IMG/VR virus record: IMGVR_UViG_3300013114_000447 | Coordinates: 62,001 to 126,000 of that record | Direction: 5' to 3' (one strand) | Origin: a virus | DNA: 64,000 nucleotides | In this document: positions 53,883 to 63,050 of the stretch, in pieces | Layout: each line of letters opens with the position of its first letter | How positions within the stretch are numbered: position 1 is the first letter of the stretch | Notes under the pieces: model-generated | Databases searched by the model: none | Seen by the model: the letters and a program-made list of their open reading frames with translations, nothing else | Told to the model about the DNA's origin: nothing | Translations under genes and position numbers: made by a program

Positions 53883-54291
53883 TCTATTATTAATGTTAAC
53901 AGGCCCGGCCCAGGCCGAGGACGCAGGACAATTTACCTTTCTAGGGCACCAGCAGTGTGCCCCGTTTGAGGGTGTGCTTTTTGATGTGCCAGCGTTGTCT
54001 GAAATCATGGCGCGCCAGTCCACCGCCAATCTCGCATGCCAAGCACGAATTGACTATGAACTTTCAGTTGAAATTGCAAGCTACGAGCTAGAACTTCGCA
54101 ATTGGGAGATTCAGTATAACGCCCTACATGAAGAAAGCAGTCTTCTGATCTTCCAGAAGGATGAAGAGATTGACCACCTTCAAAGAACTCTCTTGAAGCA
54201 ATCCCCCCGCAATAATTGGATGTGGGCCGCCGGCGGTGTTGGAGTAGGAATCTTAAGCACCTATGCAGCCTATAGGCTGTTTAATGAGTGA
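53872..54291 (+). CDS. Signal-peptide protein with C-terminal membrane span, lysis cluster
   Basis: 139 aa. Signal sequence MFLSLLLMLTGPAQA with a plausible cut after AQA, then FTFLGHQQCAPFEGVLFDVP, a helix-rich middle with coiled-coil character (LIFQKDEEIDHLQRTLLKQ) and a C-terminal span (MWAAGGVGVGILSTYAAYRL). I recall similar proteins in marine phages. It follows the spanin-like gene with an 11-nt overlap. A role in lysis or envelope disruption is inferred from context. Confidence 0.55.
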   Translation: MFLSLLLMLTGPAQAEDAGQFTFLGHQQCAPFEGVLFDVPALSEIMARQSTANLACQARIDYELSVEIASYELELRNWEIQYNALHEESSLLIFQKDEEIDHLQRTLLKQSPRNNWMWAAGGVGVGILSTYAAYRLFNE

Positions 54292-54673
54292 TAAAGATTT
54301 CGATAAATTAGCTGCGATAGAGCAGGCTATTTCCCAAAAATATGGCAAAGAAGCAATTCAAAACCCACGCGCAAATTGGGACGAGACCAAAGAGAAAGAA
54401 TATCTTGTACAAATGCGAGAGTTATATAAAAAAACAGATAAGAATGAAACCTTCCAAGAGAAAATAGATGTAAATGGCATAAAGGTTTCAAAGAAACTAT
54501 TTAATAGAGATTCTTTACAACATTGTTCTGTGTGTTCTGCGCTAGCGCGAAAGGTACTGGATGATGTTTGTTTTCTAAAATTTGATTGCTGCCATAAATG
54601 CTATGTTAAATATGTAGAAGATAGAGAAGAAAGATGGGAACAAGGTTGGAGACCACAAAAAGGAAATAAATAA
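54284..54673 (+). CDS. Zinc-finger-like small protein, conserved in marine phages
   Basis: 129 aa from ATG 54284, overlapping the previous stop. The C-terminal half has RDSLQHCSVCSALARKVLDD, then FDCCHKCYVKYVEDREERW, giving CxxC and CCxxC ligands for zinc. The N-terminal half is charged and helical. I recall this family in uncultured phages without assigned function. It directly precedes the head/packaging cluster. Confidence 0.65.
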   Translation: MSDKDFDKLAAIEQAISQKYGKEAIQNPRANWDETKEKEYLVQMRELYKKTDKNETFQEKIDVNGIKVSKKLFNRDSLQHCSVCSALARKVLDDVCFLKFDCCHKCYVKYVEDREERWEQGWRPQKGNK

Positions 54674-55227
54674 TGGCAACAGTTTACGAAATCGTACAAG
54701 GCTTAGCACAAGCCGCCGCTAATGCATATGATGGCGCGTTAGGAGAAGACTACGAGCCTGATAAGCCCGGTATTCTTCGCCGAGAAGAGGGTAATGCCCT
54801 CATCGATCAACGAGTGATGGATGGCTTCAATGTGAAGTTTTATGGGAATATGATGTGCCTTAGCTATCAATCAGAAATCCAACTTAAAGAAGTTATCGCC
54901 GGCGGCTTTGAGGAAGATATCGATCAGCGCCTCACTGACATTTCAGGATGGCTTAAGAAAGAATACAAAAAGATTACTGGCGATTCGGTCAGCCTGACGG
55001 CCGAGGGTGAAGTAGATATCCGCGTGGAAAATTCTTCTCGGGTACGAACCTGGGTAGTGGCGAAGAAGCACTATCGTGTGGGTGGCTTGGACGAATCTAT
55101 GAATGATGATAATCGAGGTTCCACCAATCCTGTGGAAGCCAAATGGAAGACCTTTTTAGATCAAGGCGGCTGGAATGGTAAAGGCGGCACGCGCCCCGAT
55201 AACGATACGAGGAAGAAAGAATCATGA
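54673..55227 (+). CDS. Conserved phage protein with C-terminal W-x-x-F-L-D-Q tag
   Basis: 184 aa. MATVYEIVQGLAQAAANAYD, RREEGNALIDQRVMDGFNVK and LSYQSEIQLKEV are features of a family I recall near terminase in marine phages. Near the C-terminus PVEAKWKTFLDQGGWNG resembles the second short tag type. The mixed alpha/beta core has no enzymatic motif that I can see. It overlaps the next gene by 4 nt. Confidence 0.65.
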   Translation: MATVYEIVQGLAQAAANAYDGALGEDYEPDKPGILRREEGNALIDQRVMDGFNVKFYGNMMCLSYQSEIQLKEVIAGGFEEDIDQRLTDISGWLKKEYKKITGDSVSLTAEGEVDIRVENSSRVRTWVVAKKHYRVGGLDESMNDDNRGSTNPVEAKWKTFLDQGGWNGKGGTRPDNDTRKKES

Positions 55228-55568
55228 AAATTTCGATTGCACGACTCAAAGAGATTATTATGGAAGAAGTTGCGGGAGCAACCACTGAAGGTCACGATAA
55301 AGATTGGGGTATGGGCAAGGACGAAAAGTCTCGCACCCGACCCGGAGAAGAAGATTATACCGGGCACAAGGGAGACGAGTCTCATACGCACCCCGGAGAA
55401 CTGGATTATGAACATGATGGAGAAGATCTCGAAGGAAAAGCCAACCGCGTTCTCGCAGACTTACATGATGTAATGACGGCCGCAGGCCTTAATGTTGATC
55501 TAACTGCGGATGTAAGCGATGATGATATCGAAGCCGAAGAAGAAATAGAAATCGTAGATGATGAATGA
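55224..55568 (+). CDS. IIMEE-tagged acidic protein
   Basis: 114 aa. MKISIARLKEIIMEEVAG is the tag. Next come two short imperfect repeats (KSRTRPGEEDYTGHKGDE and ESHTHPGELDYEHDGED), then an acidic tail ending EAEEEIEIVDDE. No domain is known. It is translationally coupled to the terminase (ATGA overlap). It might be a small terminase or a head protein; there is no helix-turn-helix to support a small terminase. Confidence 0.6.
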   Translation: MKISIARLKEIIMEEVAGATTEGHDKDWGMGKDEKSRTRPGEEDYTGHKGDESHTHPGELDYEHDGEDLEGKANRVLADLHDVMTAAGLNVDLTADVSDDDIEAEEEIEIVDDE

Positions 55569-57151
55569 GTTTTCAATTAGACAAGAAACAGCAAGTCAAC
55601 GAGATTCTGAAATGCGGTAAAGACCCAGCTTACTTTCTCACAAACTATGCTCGTATCTCTCACCCAATGCATGGGTTGATTTTATTTGATACATATGATT
55701 TTCAAGATGCGCTCCTAAATGACTTTAATGATTATCGCTTTAATGTCATCCTTAAAGCACGTCAGCTTGGCATCTCTACAATCACAGCCGGCTATATCGT
55801 ATGGATGATGCTATTTCATCGCGATAAGGCCATTTTAGTTATGGCAACCAAGTTCGCCACCGCCGGCAACCTCGTCAAAAAGGTTAAAGGTATCATGCGC
55901 AATGTACCAGACTGGCTAAAGATTGCAACAATCAGCGTTGACAACCGCACATCTTTCGAGTTGTCCAATGGTTCCTCTATTAAAGCCGCGTCCACTTCGG
56001 GCGATGCCGGTCGTTCCGAAGCACTGTCTCTTTTGGTTCTCGACGAGGCCGCCCACATCGAAGGCTTAGAAGAATTATGGACTGGTCTATATCCGACGTT
56101 GTCCACAGGTGGGCGTTGTATTGCGTTGTCTACCCCAAATGGTGTGGGAAACTGGTTTCACAAGACCTGTACCGAAGCAGATTCTGGAGTAAACAATTTT
56201 AATTTAACGACGTTACCGTGGGATGTCCACCCAGATCGAGATGAACAATGGTACACTAAAGAAACAAGAAACATGTCCAAGCGCCAGATTGCACAAGAAT
56301 TACAATGTAATTTCAACACGTCTGGTGAAACAGTGATTGATCCCGAATGTATGGAATGGCTGCTATCGAATGTTAAAGAGCCCAAACATCGCACGGGATT
56401 TGACCGTAATTTTTGGATTTGGGAAGAATTTGATCCTACCTGTAATTATTTGATGGTGGTGGATGTATCTCGTGGCGATGGCGCCGATTTTTCTACATTT
56501 CATATTGTCAAATTAGAAACCTTAGAAGTCATCGGAGAATATCAAGGAAAACTAACTCCTGATTTATTTGCTAACATGCTTAATCAAGTCGGCCGAGAGT
56601 TTGGAAATGCGATGATGGTAGTAGAAAATAATAATATTGGCTATACAGTACTTGACAAACTTGTAGAATACGGTTATCCTAATATATATTATTCTATAAA
56701 GTCAACGCATGAATATATTGAGCAACATCAAGCTGAATATAAAACTAACACGATTGCCGGCTTCTCTACTACACAGAAGACCCGACCTTTAATAGTTGCA
56801 AAATTAGAAGAGTTTATAAGAAATAAACTAATTAAAGTGTATTCATCCCGCACGGTTAATGAAATGAAAACTTTTATTTGGAAAAATGGAAAGCCTCAAG
56901 CTATGAAGAGTTATAATGATGATTTGATTATGGCTTTAGCAATTGCATGTTGGGTGCGTGACACTGCTATTCAAACTAATGCACGTGATTTAAACTATCA
57001 GAAGGCGTTCGTAGATGCAATTATTACGACACGCACTACGATGAACACGACTATTTCGGGCCAACAGGGGTACAAACAAGAGAATGCCCTAGATAAAAAA
57101 ACGACAGAGGCGGCAAAACTTTATGAACAATATAAATGGATTATTAAGTGA
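55565..57151 (+). CDS. Terminase large subunit, gp17-like
   Basis: 528 aa. The packaging ATPase part has FNVILKARQLGISTITAGYI (Walker A-like, about 62-80) and LLVLDEAAHIE with D160/E161 (Walker B plus catalytic Glu), then LSTPNGVGNWF (motif III). The nuclease part has YLMVVDVSRGDGADFSTFHI, MVVENNNIGYTVLD and a late SYNDDLIMALAIA with further acidic residues. It drives DNA into the prohead and cuts concatemers. It lies just before portal, as in other myoviruses. Confidence 0.95.
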   Translation: MSFQLDKKQQVNEILKCGKDPAYFLTNYARISHPMHGLILFDTYDFQDALLNDFNDYRFNVILKARQLGISTITAGYIVWMMLFHRDKAILVMATKFATAGNLVKKVKGIMRNVPDWLKIATISVDNRTSFELSNGSSIKAASTSGDAGRSEALSLLVLDEAAHIEGLEELWTGLYPTLSTGGRCIALSTPNGVGNWFHKTCTEADSGVNNFNLTTLPWDVHPDRDEQWYTKETRNMSKRQIAQELQCNFNTSGETVIDPECMEWLLSNVKEPKHRTGFDRNFWIWEEFDPTCNYLMVVDVSRGDGADFSTFHIVKLETLEVIGEYQGKLTPDLFANMLNQVGREFGNAMMVVENNNIGYTVLDKLVEYGYPNIYYSIKSTHEYIEQHQAEYKTNTIAGFSTTQKTRPLIVAKLEEFIRNKLIKVYSSRTVNEMKTFIWKNGKPQAMKSYNDDLIMALAIACWVRDTAIQTNARDLNYQKAFVDAIITTRTTMNTTISGQQGYKQENALDKKTTEAAKLYEQYKWIIK

Positions 57152-57159
57152 GATTATAA

Positions 57160-59130
57160 ATGGCAATTCAAGATAAAAACCCAGCAAACTCTGAAACGAG
57201 CTTATTCAAAGCGTTAACGCGTCTCTTCTCGGGTCCCATTGTTAACTATCGTTCTCAATCGGGACGTCGCATTCGGCGTCAACATTTAGATAAATTTTCC
57301 TCTCGCTTTAAATCGGCATCGGGGCAACAGTTTAAAAAGACACTTTATAATCCTTTAGATGTTATTGCTACAAATGCGATTCAAAACCAACGACGTTCAG
57401 AGCGTTATGTAGATTTTGATCAGATGGAATATATGCCTGAAATCGCATCTACGATGGACATCTATGCAGATGAGATGACAACATATTCTGAACTGCGCCC
57501 GATGCTTAATGTCCGATGTCCTAATGAAGAAATTAGTGCGGTACTGGATGTCTTATTTGATAGCATCCTTAACTTAAAATACAATCTTTTTGGTTGGGCC
57601 CGCACGATGTGTAAATATGGTGATTTTTTCCTGTATGTTGATATCGATGACAAATATGGAGTGACATCTGTTCTACCGCTCCCGGCCCAAGAAGTTGAAA
57701 GACTAGAAGGTAAAGATGCCACCAACCCGAATTATGTGCAGTTTCAGTGGAACTCTGCTGGGATGACCTTTGAAAACTGGCAAGTTGCCCATTTCCGCAT
57801 CTTAGGAAATGATAAGTACATTCCGTATGGAACATCAATTTTGGAGCCAGCACGACGCATTTGGCGCCAGCTAGTGTTGATGGAAGATGCTATGATGGCA
57901 TATCGTGTTATCCGTTCTTCTGAGCGCCGAGTGTTTAAGATTGATGTCGGTTCTATTCCTCCCAATGAAGTCGAACAGTATATGGAAAAAATTGTGACCA
58001 ACCTTAAGCGTCATCAAGTTATTGATCCTGAAAACGGACGTGTGGATTTGCGATACAACCCAATGTCTATCGAAGAAGATTATTTCATCCCAGTTCGCGC
58101 TGGCTCGGTCACAGAGATCAAGAACCTCGCCGGCGGCACCAACACTACCGATATTGATGATATCAAGTATTTGCGTGATAAGCTTTTTTCCGCACTCAAG
58201 ATACCTCAATCTTATCTAACGATGGGAGAAGGTGCCGAAGAAGACAAGACTACTCTTGCGCAGAAAGACATTCGTTTTGCAAGAACCATTCAGAGACTCC
58301 AAAGAGTTATTATCGCAGAGCTTACAAAGATTGGTATCATCCATCTGTACACATTAGGCTTCAGAGGCGACGACTTATTAAGCTTCAGCTTAACTCTCAA
58401 TAACCCGTCCAAGATTGCAGAACTTCAAGAAATTGAGACCTGGAAGCAGAAGTTCGACATTGCCGCTGCAGCCACAGAAGGTTATTTCTCACGGCGCTGG
58501 GTGTCCGAACATATCTTTGGTATGAATCATGAAGACTTTGGTCGCAATCAACGCGAAATGTATTATGATCGTAAGCACGACGCCGCTCTTCAGGCAGTCG
58601 CTGAAGCTGCTGCAGCCGAAGGCGCCGGCGGCGGAATGGGAGGCGATCTGGGGGGAGACCTTGGAGGCGATCTCGGAGGCGATCTCGGAGGAGATCTTGG
58701 TGGTGATCTTGGCGGAGGCGAGGAAATGCCCGCAGGTGAAGCCGGCGGTGATGAGGGAGGTGGCGATGATTCAGCGCTCCTAGCCGTCCCACCCGGCTCT
58801 CGTAACGAGCCTCGTCTGACCCCTGGAGCAAAGGGAAAAGTATATTATCCTAAGAAGGTTGATGGCCGACCAGCAGGAGCCCGGACGCGCTCTATGGGCG
58901 CGAAGTACAATCGAGAAAAAGCTAGCTCGGCTATTCGGAATGTTGTCCCAGGCGCTGAGATCGGTTCCCTCGCAAAGATGGGCAGCTTGGGAAATGGTAT
59001 TTATGAAGGACAAGCACCTATTTATAACGCAAGTGAGCTTTCTGAAGAAGAAAAGCTTTTTCACGTAAGCGATTCGATACGGGCGCTCCTTAAAGGATTA
59101 GAAGGATTGGAGAATAATAATGAAGGGTAG
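57160..59130 (+). CDS. Portal protein, gp20-like
   Basis: 656 aa, longer than T4 gp20. FDQMEYMPEIASTMDIYADE, YGTSILEPARRIWRQLVLME and YRVIRSSERRVFKIDVG are portal hallmarks; a further signature is SVTEIKNLAGGTNTTDIDDI. The stem and wing end near residue 480. It is followed by a Gly/Asp repeat (494-517) and a basic C-terminal region (PRLTPGAKGKVYYPKKVDG), an extension beyond the T4 protein. It forms the dodecameric vertex through which DNA passes. Confidence 0.93.
   Translation: MAIQDKNPANSETSLFKALTRLFSGPIVNYRSQSGRRIRRQHLDKFSSRFKSASGQQFKKTLYNPLDVIATNAIQNQRRSERYVDFDQMEYMPEIASTMDIYADEMTTYSELRPMLNVRCPNEEISAVLDVLFDSILNLKYNLFGWARTMCKYGDFFLYVDIDDKYGVTSVLPLPAQEVERLEGKDATNPNYVQFQWNSAGMTFENWQVAHFRILGNDKYIPYGTSILEPARRIWRQLVLMEDAMMAYRVIRSSERRVFKIDVGSIPPNEVEQYMEKIVTNLKRHQVIDPENGRVDLRYNPMSIEEDYFIPVRAGSVTEIKNLAGGTNTTDIDDIKYLRDKLFSALKIPQSYLTMGEGAEEDKTTLAQKDIRFARTIQRLQRVIIAELTKIGIIHLYTLGFRGDDLLSFSLTLNNPSKIAELQEIETWKQKFDIAAAATEGYFSRRWVSEHIFGMNHEDFGRNQREMYYDRKHDAALQAVAEAAAAEGAGGGMGGDLGGDLGGDLGGDLGGDLGGDLGGGEEMPAGEAGGDEGGGDDSALLAVPPGSRNEPRLTPGAKGKVYYPKKVDGRPAGARTRSMGAKYNREKASSAIRNVVPGAEIGSLAKMGSLGNGIYEGQAPIYNASELSEEEKLFHVSDSIRALLKGLEGLENNNEG
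58639..58710 (+). repeat. 12-bp minisatellite encoding (GGDL)6 in portal
   Basis: Six tandem 12-nt units (GGAGGCGATCTC type) in frame, encoding Gly-Gly-Asp-Leu six times (portal residues 494-517), then Gly-Gly-Gly-Glu. Units differ mainly at third codon positions, so selection on the peptide seems to outlast copying. Probably a flexible linker whose length can change. Confidence 0.85.
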
Positions 59131-59953
59131 ACATAACAAAAAAAGAAATACCGCATTTGTTTATGAGGCGTTGATTCGCGAAGCAACCGCGGCCATCTTA
59201 AAGAAAGACACGATACAGTGTAATAAGATCGTGGACCTTATTAAGAAGCACTTCAAACCAGGAAGTCTTTTGCGACAAGATTTAGAATGCCATCGATCTC
59301 TTTATGAAAGTTGTGGCTTCGATAAAGAAACGTCAGAAAAGATTCTACGGGAAGCAAAATTAGCTAGCCGTCTTTTGGATTTCACTGGATTGTTTAAAGA
59401 GCAAAGCGCTCTTATAGATGACATAAATAAAGAATTAGACTCGTCTGTTTTCAATGCCTTTGTGCCCAACTATAAAACTTTGGCATCGATATCTCAGATT
59501 TTTTCGACCAAGACATCGCCTCGCGATCAAGTACTCTTGGAGCAGGAGATTGTTACTAGTATGTGTAGAGAAGGTACGGTCGAGACAGAAGAAAACGATA
59601 TTGATAATTTGGTTATTAAAACATTTGTAGAAAAGTTTAATGATAAATACGGCGACGACCTCTTGCAAGAACAAAAAGAACTCTTGACACACTATATTTC
59701 ATCTTTTGCTGACAACGCGCTCGAACTGAAGATTTTTCTTAATGAGGAAATTGGGCGACTTAAAGAATGTTTAAACAAGGCTAAAGACGTTGACGAAATT
59801 AAAAGCGATCCTGAAATGTCTACCAAAACTCATCGAGTGATCGAGCGCTTAGATAAGTTTGCAACAGTCGCTGTTAACGAGGAATTGCTTTTAACGGTGC
59901 TAAAAACTCAAAGCTTAGTAAAGGAAATCTATTCAGATGGCAATAACAGTTAG
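59120..59953 (+). CDS. Head-cluster protein downstream of portal (conserved, unknown)
   Basis: 277 aa, mostly helical. The N-terminus MKGRHNKKRNTAFVYEALIR is strongly basic, and RQDLECHRSLYESCGFDKET is a segment I recall conserved next to portal in marine phages. In T4 the interval between portal and protease encodes core proteins gp67/gp68; this protein may be an equivalent, but size and sequence do not settle it. It overlaps portal by 11 nt and the next gene by 17 nt. Confidence 0.6.
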   Translation: MKGRHNKKRNTAFVYEALIREATAAILKKDTIQCNKIVDLIKKHFKPGSLLRQDLECHRSLYESCGFDKETSEKILREAKLASRLLDFTGLFKEQSALIDDINKELDSSVFNAFVPNYKTLASISQIFSTKTSPRDQVLLEQEIVTSMCREGTVETEENDIDNLVIKTFVEKFNDKYGDDLLQEQKELLTHYISSFADNALELKIFLNEEIGRLKECLNKAKDVDEIKSDPEMSTKTHRVIERLDKFATVAVNEELLLTVLKTQSLVKEIYSDGNNS

Positions 59954-60476
59954 AATTGGACAGGCGGCAGACGACGCAGTAGTGCGCCTTGAATTAGATG
60001 TGCGTAAGAGTATGAATGGAGATCTGATGATTTTTGATCACGGCGATATCGATATCGTACTTTCTACACGCACCAACAAGATCACTACCTTCCCCAAAGA
60101 AACCTTGAATGATTTAGTTTACGGAGCCCAAAATCGCTTGTTTGCCGAATTACGAAAGAAAGGCCTTGTCGTAGCAGATTCTATTCAAGCCGGAGGCTTT
60201 TATGGATCGGTTGAAGCACTAATGGAAGAAGCATCGTCAGAAAGCTTAAGCACTCCGAAGCTGGCTCTCATTAATATTTCTAACTTTATTGAAGAAGAGC
60301 GCCCCTACTTTGAAACAACAGAAGCAATTATTGGGATGGCTGACGACGAGCTTATCCATCCGGATAAACAAGACTCTACTGAACTTGGAGAAGTTCCCCA
60401 GCACAGTGACCAGGGCTCTATTCGTCCAGGCTTTATTCGCGATCCATACTCGTTGAGCTACCTATATACAATTTAA
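59937..60476 (+). CDS. Conserved head-cluster protein
   Basis: 179 aa with a beta-rich N-terminal half (MAITVRIGQAADDAVVRLEL, IDIVLSTRTNKIT) and an acidic Ser-rich C-terminal half. No named family. Tight linkage to portal and protease suggests a head assembly or neck role. Confidence 0.55.
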   Translation: MAITVRIGQAADDAVVRLELDVRKSMNGDLMIFDHGDIDIVLSTRTNKITTFPKETLNDLVYGAQNRLFAELRKKGLVVADSIQAGGFYGSVEALMEEASSESLSTPKLALINISNFIEEERPYFETTEAIIGMADDELIHPDKQDSTELGEVPQHSDQGSIRPGFIRDPYSLSYLYTI

Positions 60477-61025
60477 ATGAAACTCTTATTAGAACATTGG
60501 AATCGGTATCTCCAAGAAGAGGAAGAGGCGCGCCCTCTCTATGGCGACGAAAAAGAAGATGCCCCTGACTCCGAAGAGTCGACCGAAGAATTTCAAAAAT
60601 ATGTAGAAGCAGAAAGGAAAAAAACTATGGCGGCATGCGCCGACGTTAGAGAATTTGAGCCCGAGCAACGCTCCAGCCCAGAATTTGCAACCGCTTTAGA
60701 GAAGTGTAAAAAAGCTAATGAAGAACTAGAAAACAATATTCGAGAAAAATCTCCTTTTAATATTGGTGATAATCCCGACAATGCTCCCGCAGACCCTACA
60801 CCCGAAGAGCCTCAACAAAACAAGGGGCGAGACGTACAAAACGTAATGCGGTCAAATCAAGTTAAATTAACCAACGTTGAGAAAGAAGTTGGTTCGATAG
60901 AACAGGATTTGGAAACTATTATACAGAGAGTTCAAGCCTTATTAGGTCGCGTCCGACAGGAACTTACAGAAAGCGATATTCGAGAGATCATCAAAGAAGA
61001 ATACAAGCTTTATCAGGAGCAGTAG
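60477..61025 (+). CDS. Doubly tagged coiled-coil protein, candidate head core/scaffold-associated
   Basis: 182 aa. It has the W-x-x-Y-L-Q-E tag at the start (MKLLLEHWNRYLQEEEE) and the IIKEE tag at the end (LTESDIREIIKEEYKLY). The middle is charged, helical and coiled-coil (VEKEVGSIEQDLETIIQRVQ). The presence of both tag types in one protein links them functionally. It is adjacent to the prohead protease, consistent with an internal core protein; inference. Confidence 0.6.
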   Translation: MKLLLEHWNRYLQEEEEARPLYGDEKEDAPDSEESTEEFQKYVEAERKKTMAACADVREFEPEQRSSPEFATALEKCKKANEELENNIREKSPFNIGDNPDNAPADPTPEEPQQNKGRDVQNVMRSNQVKLTNVEKEVGSIEQDLETIIQRVQALLGRVRQELTESDIREIIKEEYKLYQEQ

Positions 61026-61330
61026 TGGAATTATTATACTTTATATTGGCATCTTATGGTCTTACCCAGATCTTAGTCTACGGAAAAGTCTTTGATGCTC
61101 TTCGTCCTACGAGAGGATGGCTTGGACAACTGTTCAGGTGCCCCATGTGCATTGGTTTTCATGTAGGGTGGATTTTAATGCTACTTTCTCCTTACACAGA
61201 ACTATTTAATTTTGATGTAACACCGGTAAATTATCTTATTTTAGGGTGTCTTTCTTCGGGGACATCTTATATTCTTAATATGATTATCGGAGATGAAGGA
61301 ATAAAACATGAACACAAACGCATGGAATAA
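61025..61330 (+). CDS. DUF1360-like membrane protein
   Basis: 101 aa, GTG start overlapping the previous stop. Three hydrophobic segments (LLYFILASYGLTQILVYG, GFHVGWILMLLSPY, VNYLILGCLSSGTSYILNM) and the motif LFRCPMCIGFHVG, the CPxCxGF signature of DUF1360. Function unknown. A membrane protein between head genes is unusual but common in these genomes. Confidence 0.65.
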   Translation: MELLYFILASYGLTQILVYGKVFDALRPTRGWLGQLFRCPMCIGFHVGWILMLLSPYTELFNFDVTPVNYLILGCLSSGTSYILNMIIGDEGIKHEHKRME

Positions 61331-61378
61331 TAAGTGGATGCTGCAGCCGGTCAGACGGTGCTGCAAAGGTTCTTAGCT

Positions 61379-61987
61379 ATGGGAAAGAAATTACTAAGAG
61401 AATATTACGCGCTTTGCGAAGGCGGCGTATGCCAAGATCTGTTAACGGAAGATGAGAAGCGCTTCGTTGCTAGCGGAGGAATGATGCTTTCGGGCAAACT
61501 CCAAGAAGCAGATGTGCAAAACGGCAACGGTCGTATTTACCCTTACCGTGTATTAATGCGAGAAATTGAAACTTACAAAAAACTCGTAAAAGAAAATCGT
61601 GCTCTCGGAGAGCTTGATCATCCAGATGATTCTGTCATCAATTTAAAGAATGCATCGCATATGGTGACTGATGTATGGATGGAAAATAAAAATGTGATGG
61701 GCAAAGTAAAAGTACTGGACACCCCATCGGGCAATATCTTGCGCGGCCTTGTAAATAGCGGCGCACAGCTTGGTATCTCTTCACGAGGAATGGGATCGGT
61801 GAGTGAGGCTCAAGGACAAACAATCGTCGAAGACGATTTCCAACTTATCTGTTTTGATTTTGTATCGGAACCCTCAACACCGGGAGCATATATGATGAAA
61901 GAGGCCAAAGACTTAAGCACTCCCAATGTCTTTACCAAAGCTGATCGTATCAATCGCTTATTGAACGAGGTATTGACGGATGAGTGA
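61379..61987 (+). CDS. Prohead core protease, gp21-like (S77-type)
   Basis: 202 aa from ATG 61379, chosen because AAAGG lies 9 nt upstream; an in-frame GTG at 61334 would add 15 residues with a weak site. LREYYALCEGGVCQDLLTE opens the fold, NGNGRIYPYRVLMREIE and ALGELDHPDD supply the catalytic H81, and AQLGISSRGMGSV supplies the Ser (S134 or S135). T4 gp21 cuts scaffold, capsid and internal proteins after (L/I)-x-E. That specificity fits the short tags carried by many neighbours, which makes this protease central to the reading of the window. Confidence 0.9.
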   Translation: MGKKLLREYYALCEGGVCQDLLTEDEKRFVASGGMMLSGKLQEADVQNGNGRIYPYRVLMREIETYKKLVKENRALGELDHPDDSVINLKNASHMVTDVWMENKNVMGKVKVLDTPSGNILRGLVNSGAQLGISSRGMGSVSEAQGQTIVEDDFQLICFDFVSEPSTPGAYMMKEAKDLSTPNVFTKADRINRLLNEVLTDE

Positions 61988-63050
61988 GCAATGGTCTAGT
62001 TATAGTGACCAGCAACAACGCGTTGCAACCTGGAGAACCTTTTTAAACGAAGGTTCTTTTCTGCAACGCTTGCGAAAAAAAAGCGCTCCCGGCCTGGAAG
62101 ACATGTCGGATGCCGAACTTCGTGGAGTATTTGCGACCGACCCGGATCCAGCAAACCAGCGTCAAGCAGCATACCTCTATATTAGACGTGCAAGCAACAC
62201 TGAAGAGCAACAAAGCCGCACAGAAGAATTAATGGACATTGCCAAGTCTAAAGATCCTACACCCACATCGCGTACTGGGACGACTGCCTTGGGTGAACCG
62301 GTCCCCCCCATCCCAGATGAGCCCTCACGACTTAGCACACGCATGCCCACCACTACTCCGGCACCAGTCGAAGACGAAGAGATGGTCGTTTGGGCAAAAA
62401 AAAGCGCACCTCCACTAAAAAAGGCTCTTGAAAGTGGGGGTTCCAAAGATGTAGCAGAGGCGCGCACTTGGATCGCACGCCGGACGGAGGAAGAAAAAAA
62501 CGCTCTGATAAACGCTCTGGCAGATATCGGACACACTTTTGTAGAAGACGATTCCGCAGATGAGAGCCCTGGTTCAGAAGAGACAGATATACCGGAACCT
62601 CTTCTTAATAGCGACGACCACACTTTAACTGTGATTCATTTTCTTGGATTGGATGACGCACCTTTGGATTCTATTCATTACCCAACAGACGAAGCCTGGA
62701 TGAATGCATCGGAGAGGCAGAAGCGAATCTGGTATCGTTATTACGCGGATGTTATACAGGATCGCGGCCAGGATTCGGACGGTGAAGATCCTTTATATAG
62801 ATCATTTCACAGCTTTTTCTTGAAGCCCGAGACGGATCTCTTTCTCCCAGAAGCGTTTCGCCAGTGGCTCGCTTGGGAAATTGAGAATCCTGAAAAAACA
62901 CCTGAAGTAAAAGCTTGGTGCGGCGAAAAAGAATGCACCCCGGCCGACATTGAGAGCAAACGCGAGTCACTTAAAGAGCTTTATATATTGGAAGAATCTC
63001 AAATGAGACGGTGGCACCAATTAGCAGGAATTAACCCGAGAGTATTATGA
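61980..63050 (+). CDS. Tagged head-cluster protein, position of scaffold
   Basis: 356 aa. Near the N-terminus RVATWRTFLNEGSFLQRLRK holds the second tag type with an L-N-E | G possible cut. The rest is acidic and helical with Pro/Thr-rich linkers; RTEEEKNALINALADIGHTF is a clear helix. The C-terminus ends KRESLKELYILEESQMRRWH. The gene lies just downstream of the protease, where T4 has the gp22 scaffold, but the composition is not convincing for a scaffold. It overlaps the next gene by 4 nt. Confidence 0.55.
   Translation: MSEQWSSYSDQQQRVATWRTFLNEGSFLQRLRKKSAPGLEDMSDAELRGVFATDPDPANQRQAAYLYIRRASNTEEQQSRTEELMDIAKSKDPTPTSRTGTTALGEPVPPIPDEPSRLSTRMPTTTPAPVEDEEMVVWAKKSAPPLKKALESGGSKDVAEARTWIARRTEEEKNALINALADIGHTFVEDDSADESPGSEETDIPEPLLNSDDHTLTVIHFLGLDDAPLDSIHYPTDEAWMNASERQKRIWYRYYADVIQDRGQDSDGEDPLYRSFHSFFLKPETDLFLPEAFRQWLAWEIENPEKTPEVKAWCGEKECTPADIESKRESLKELYILEESQMRRWHQLAGINPRVL

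Noticed and set aside
55224-55568. Small terminase subunit (gp16) just before the large subunit
   Set aside because: Position fits, but the protein is an acidic tagged protein with short repeats and no DNA-binding helix-turn-helix or oligomerisation helix pattern.
58397-58831. 144-aa minus-strand frame rich in Arg/Leu/His
   Set aside because: It is the complement of the portal GGDL repeat and its flanks; the composition is a by-product of the repeat.
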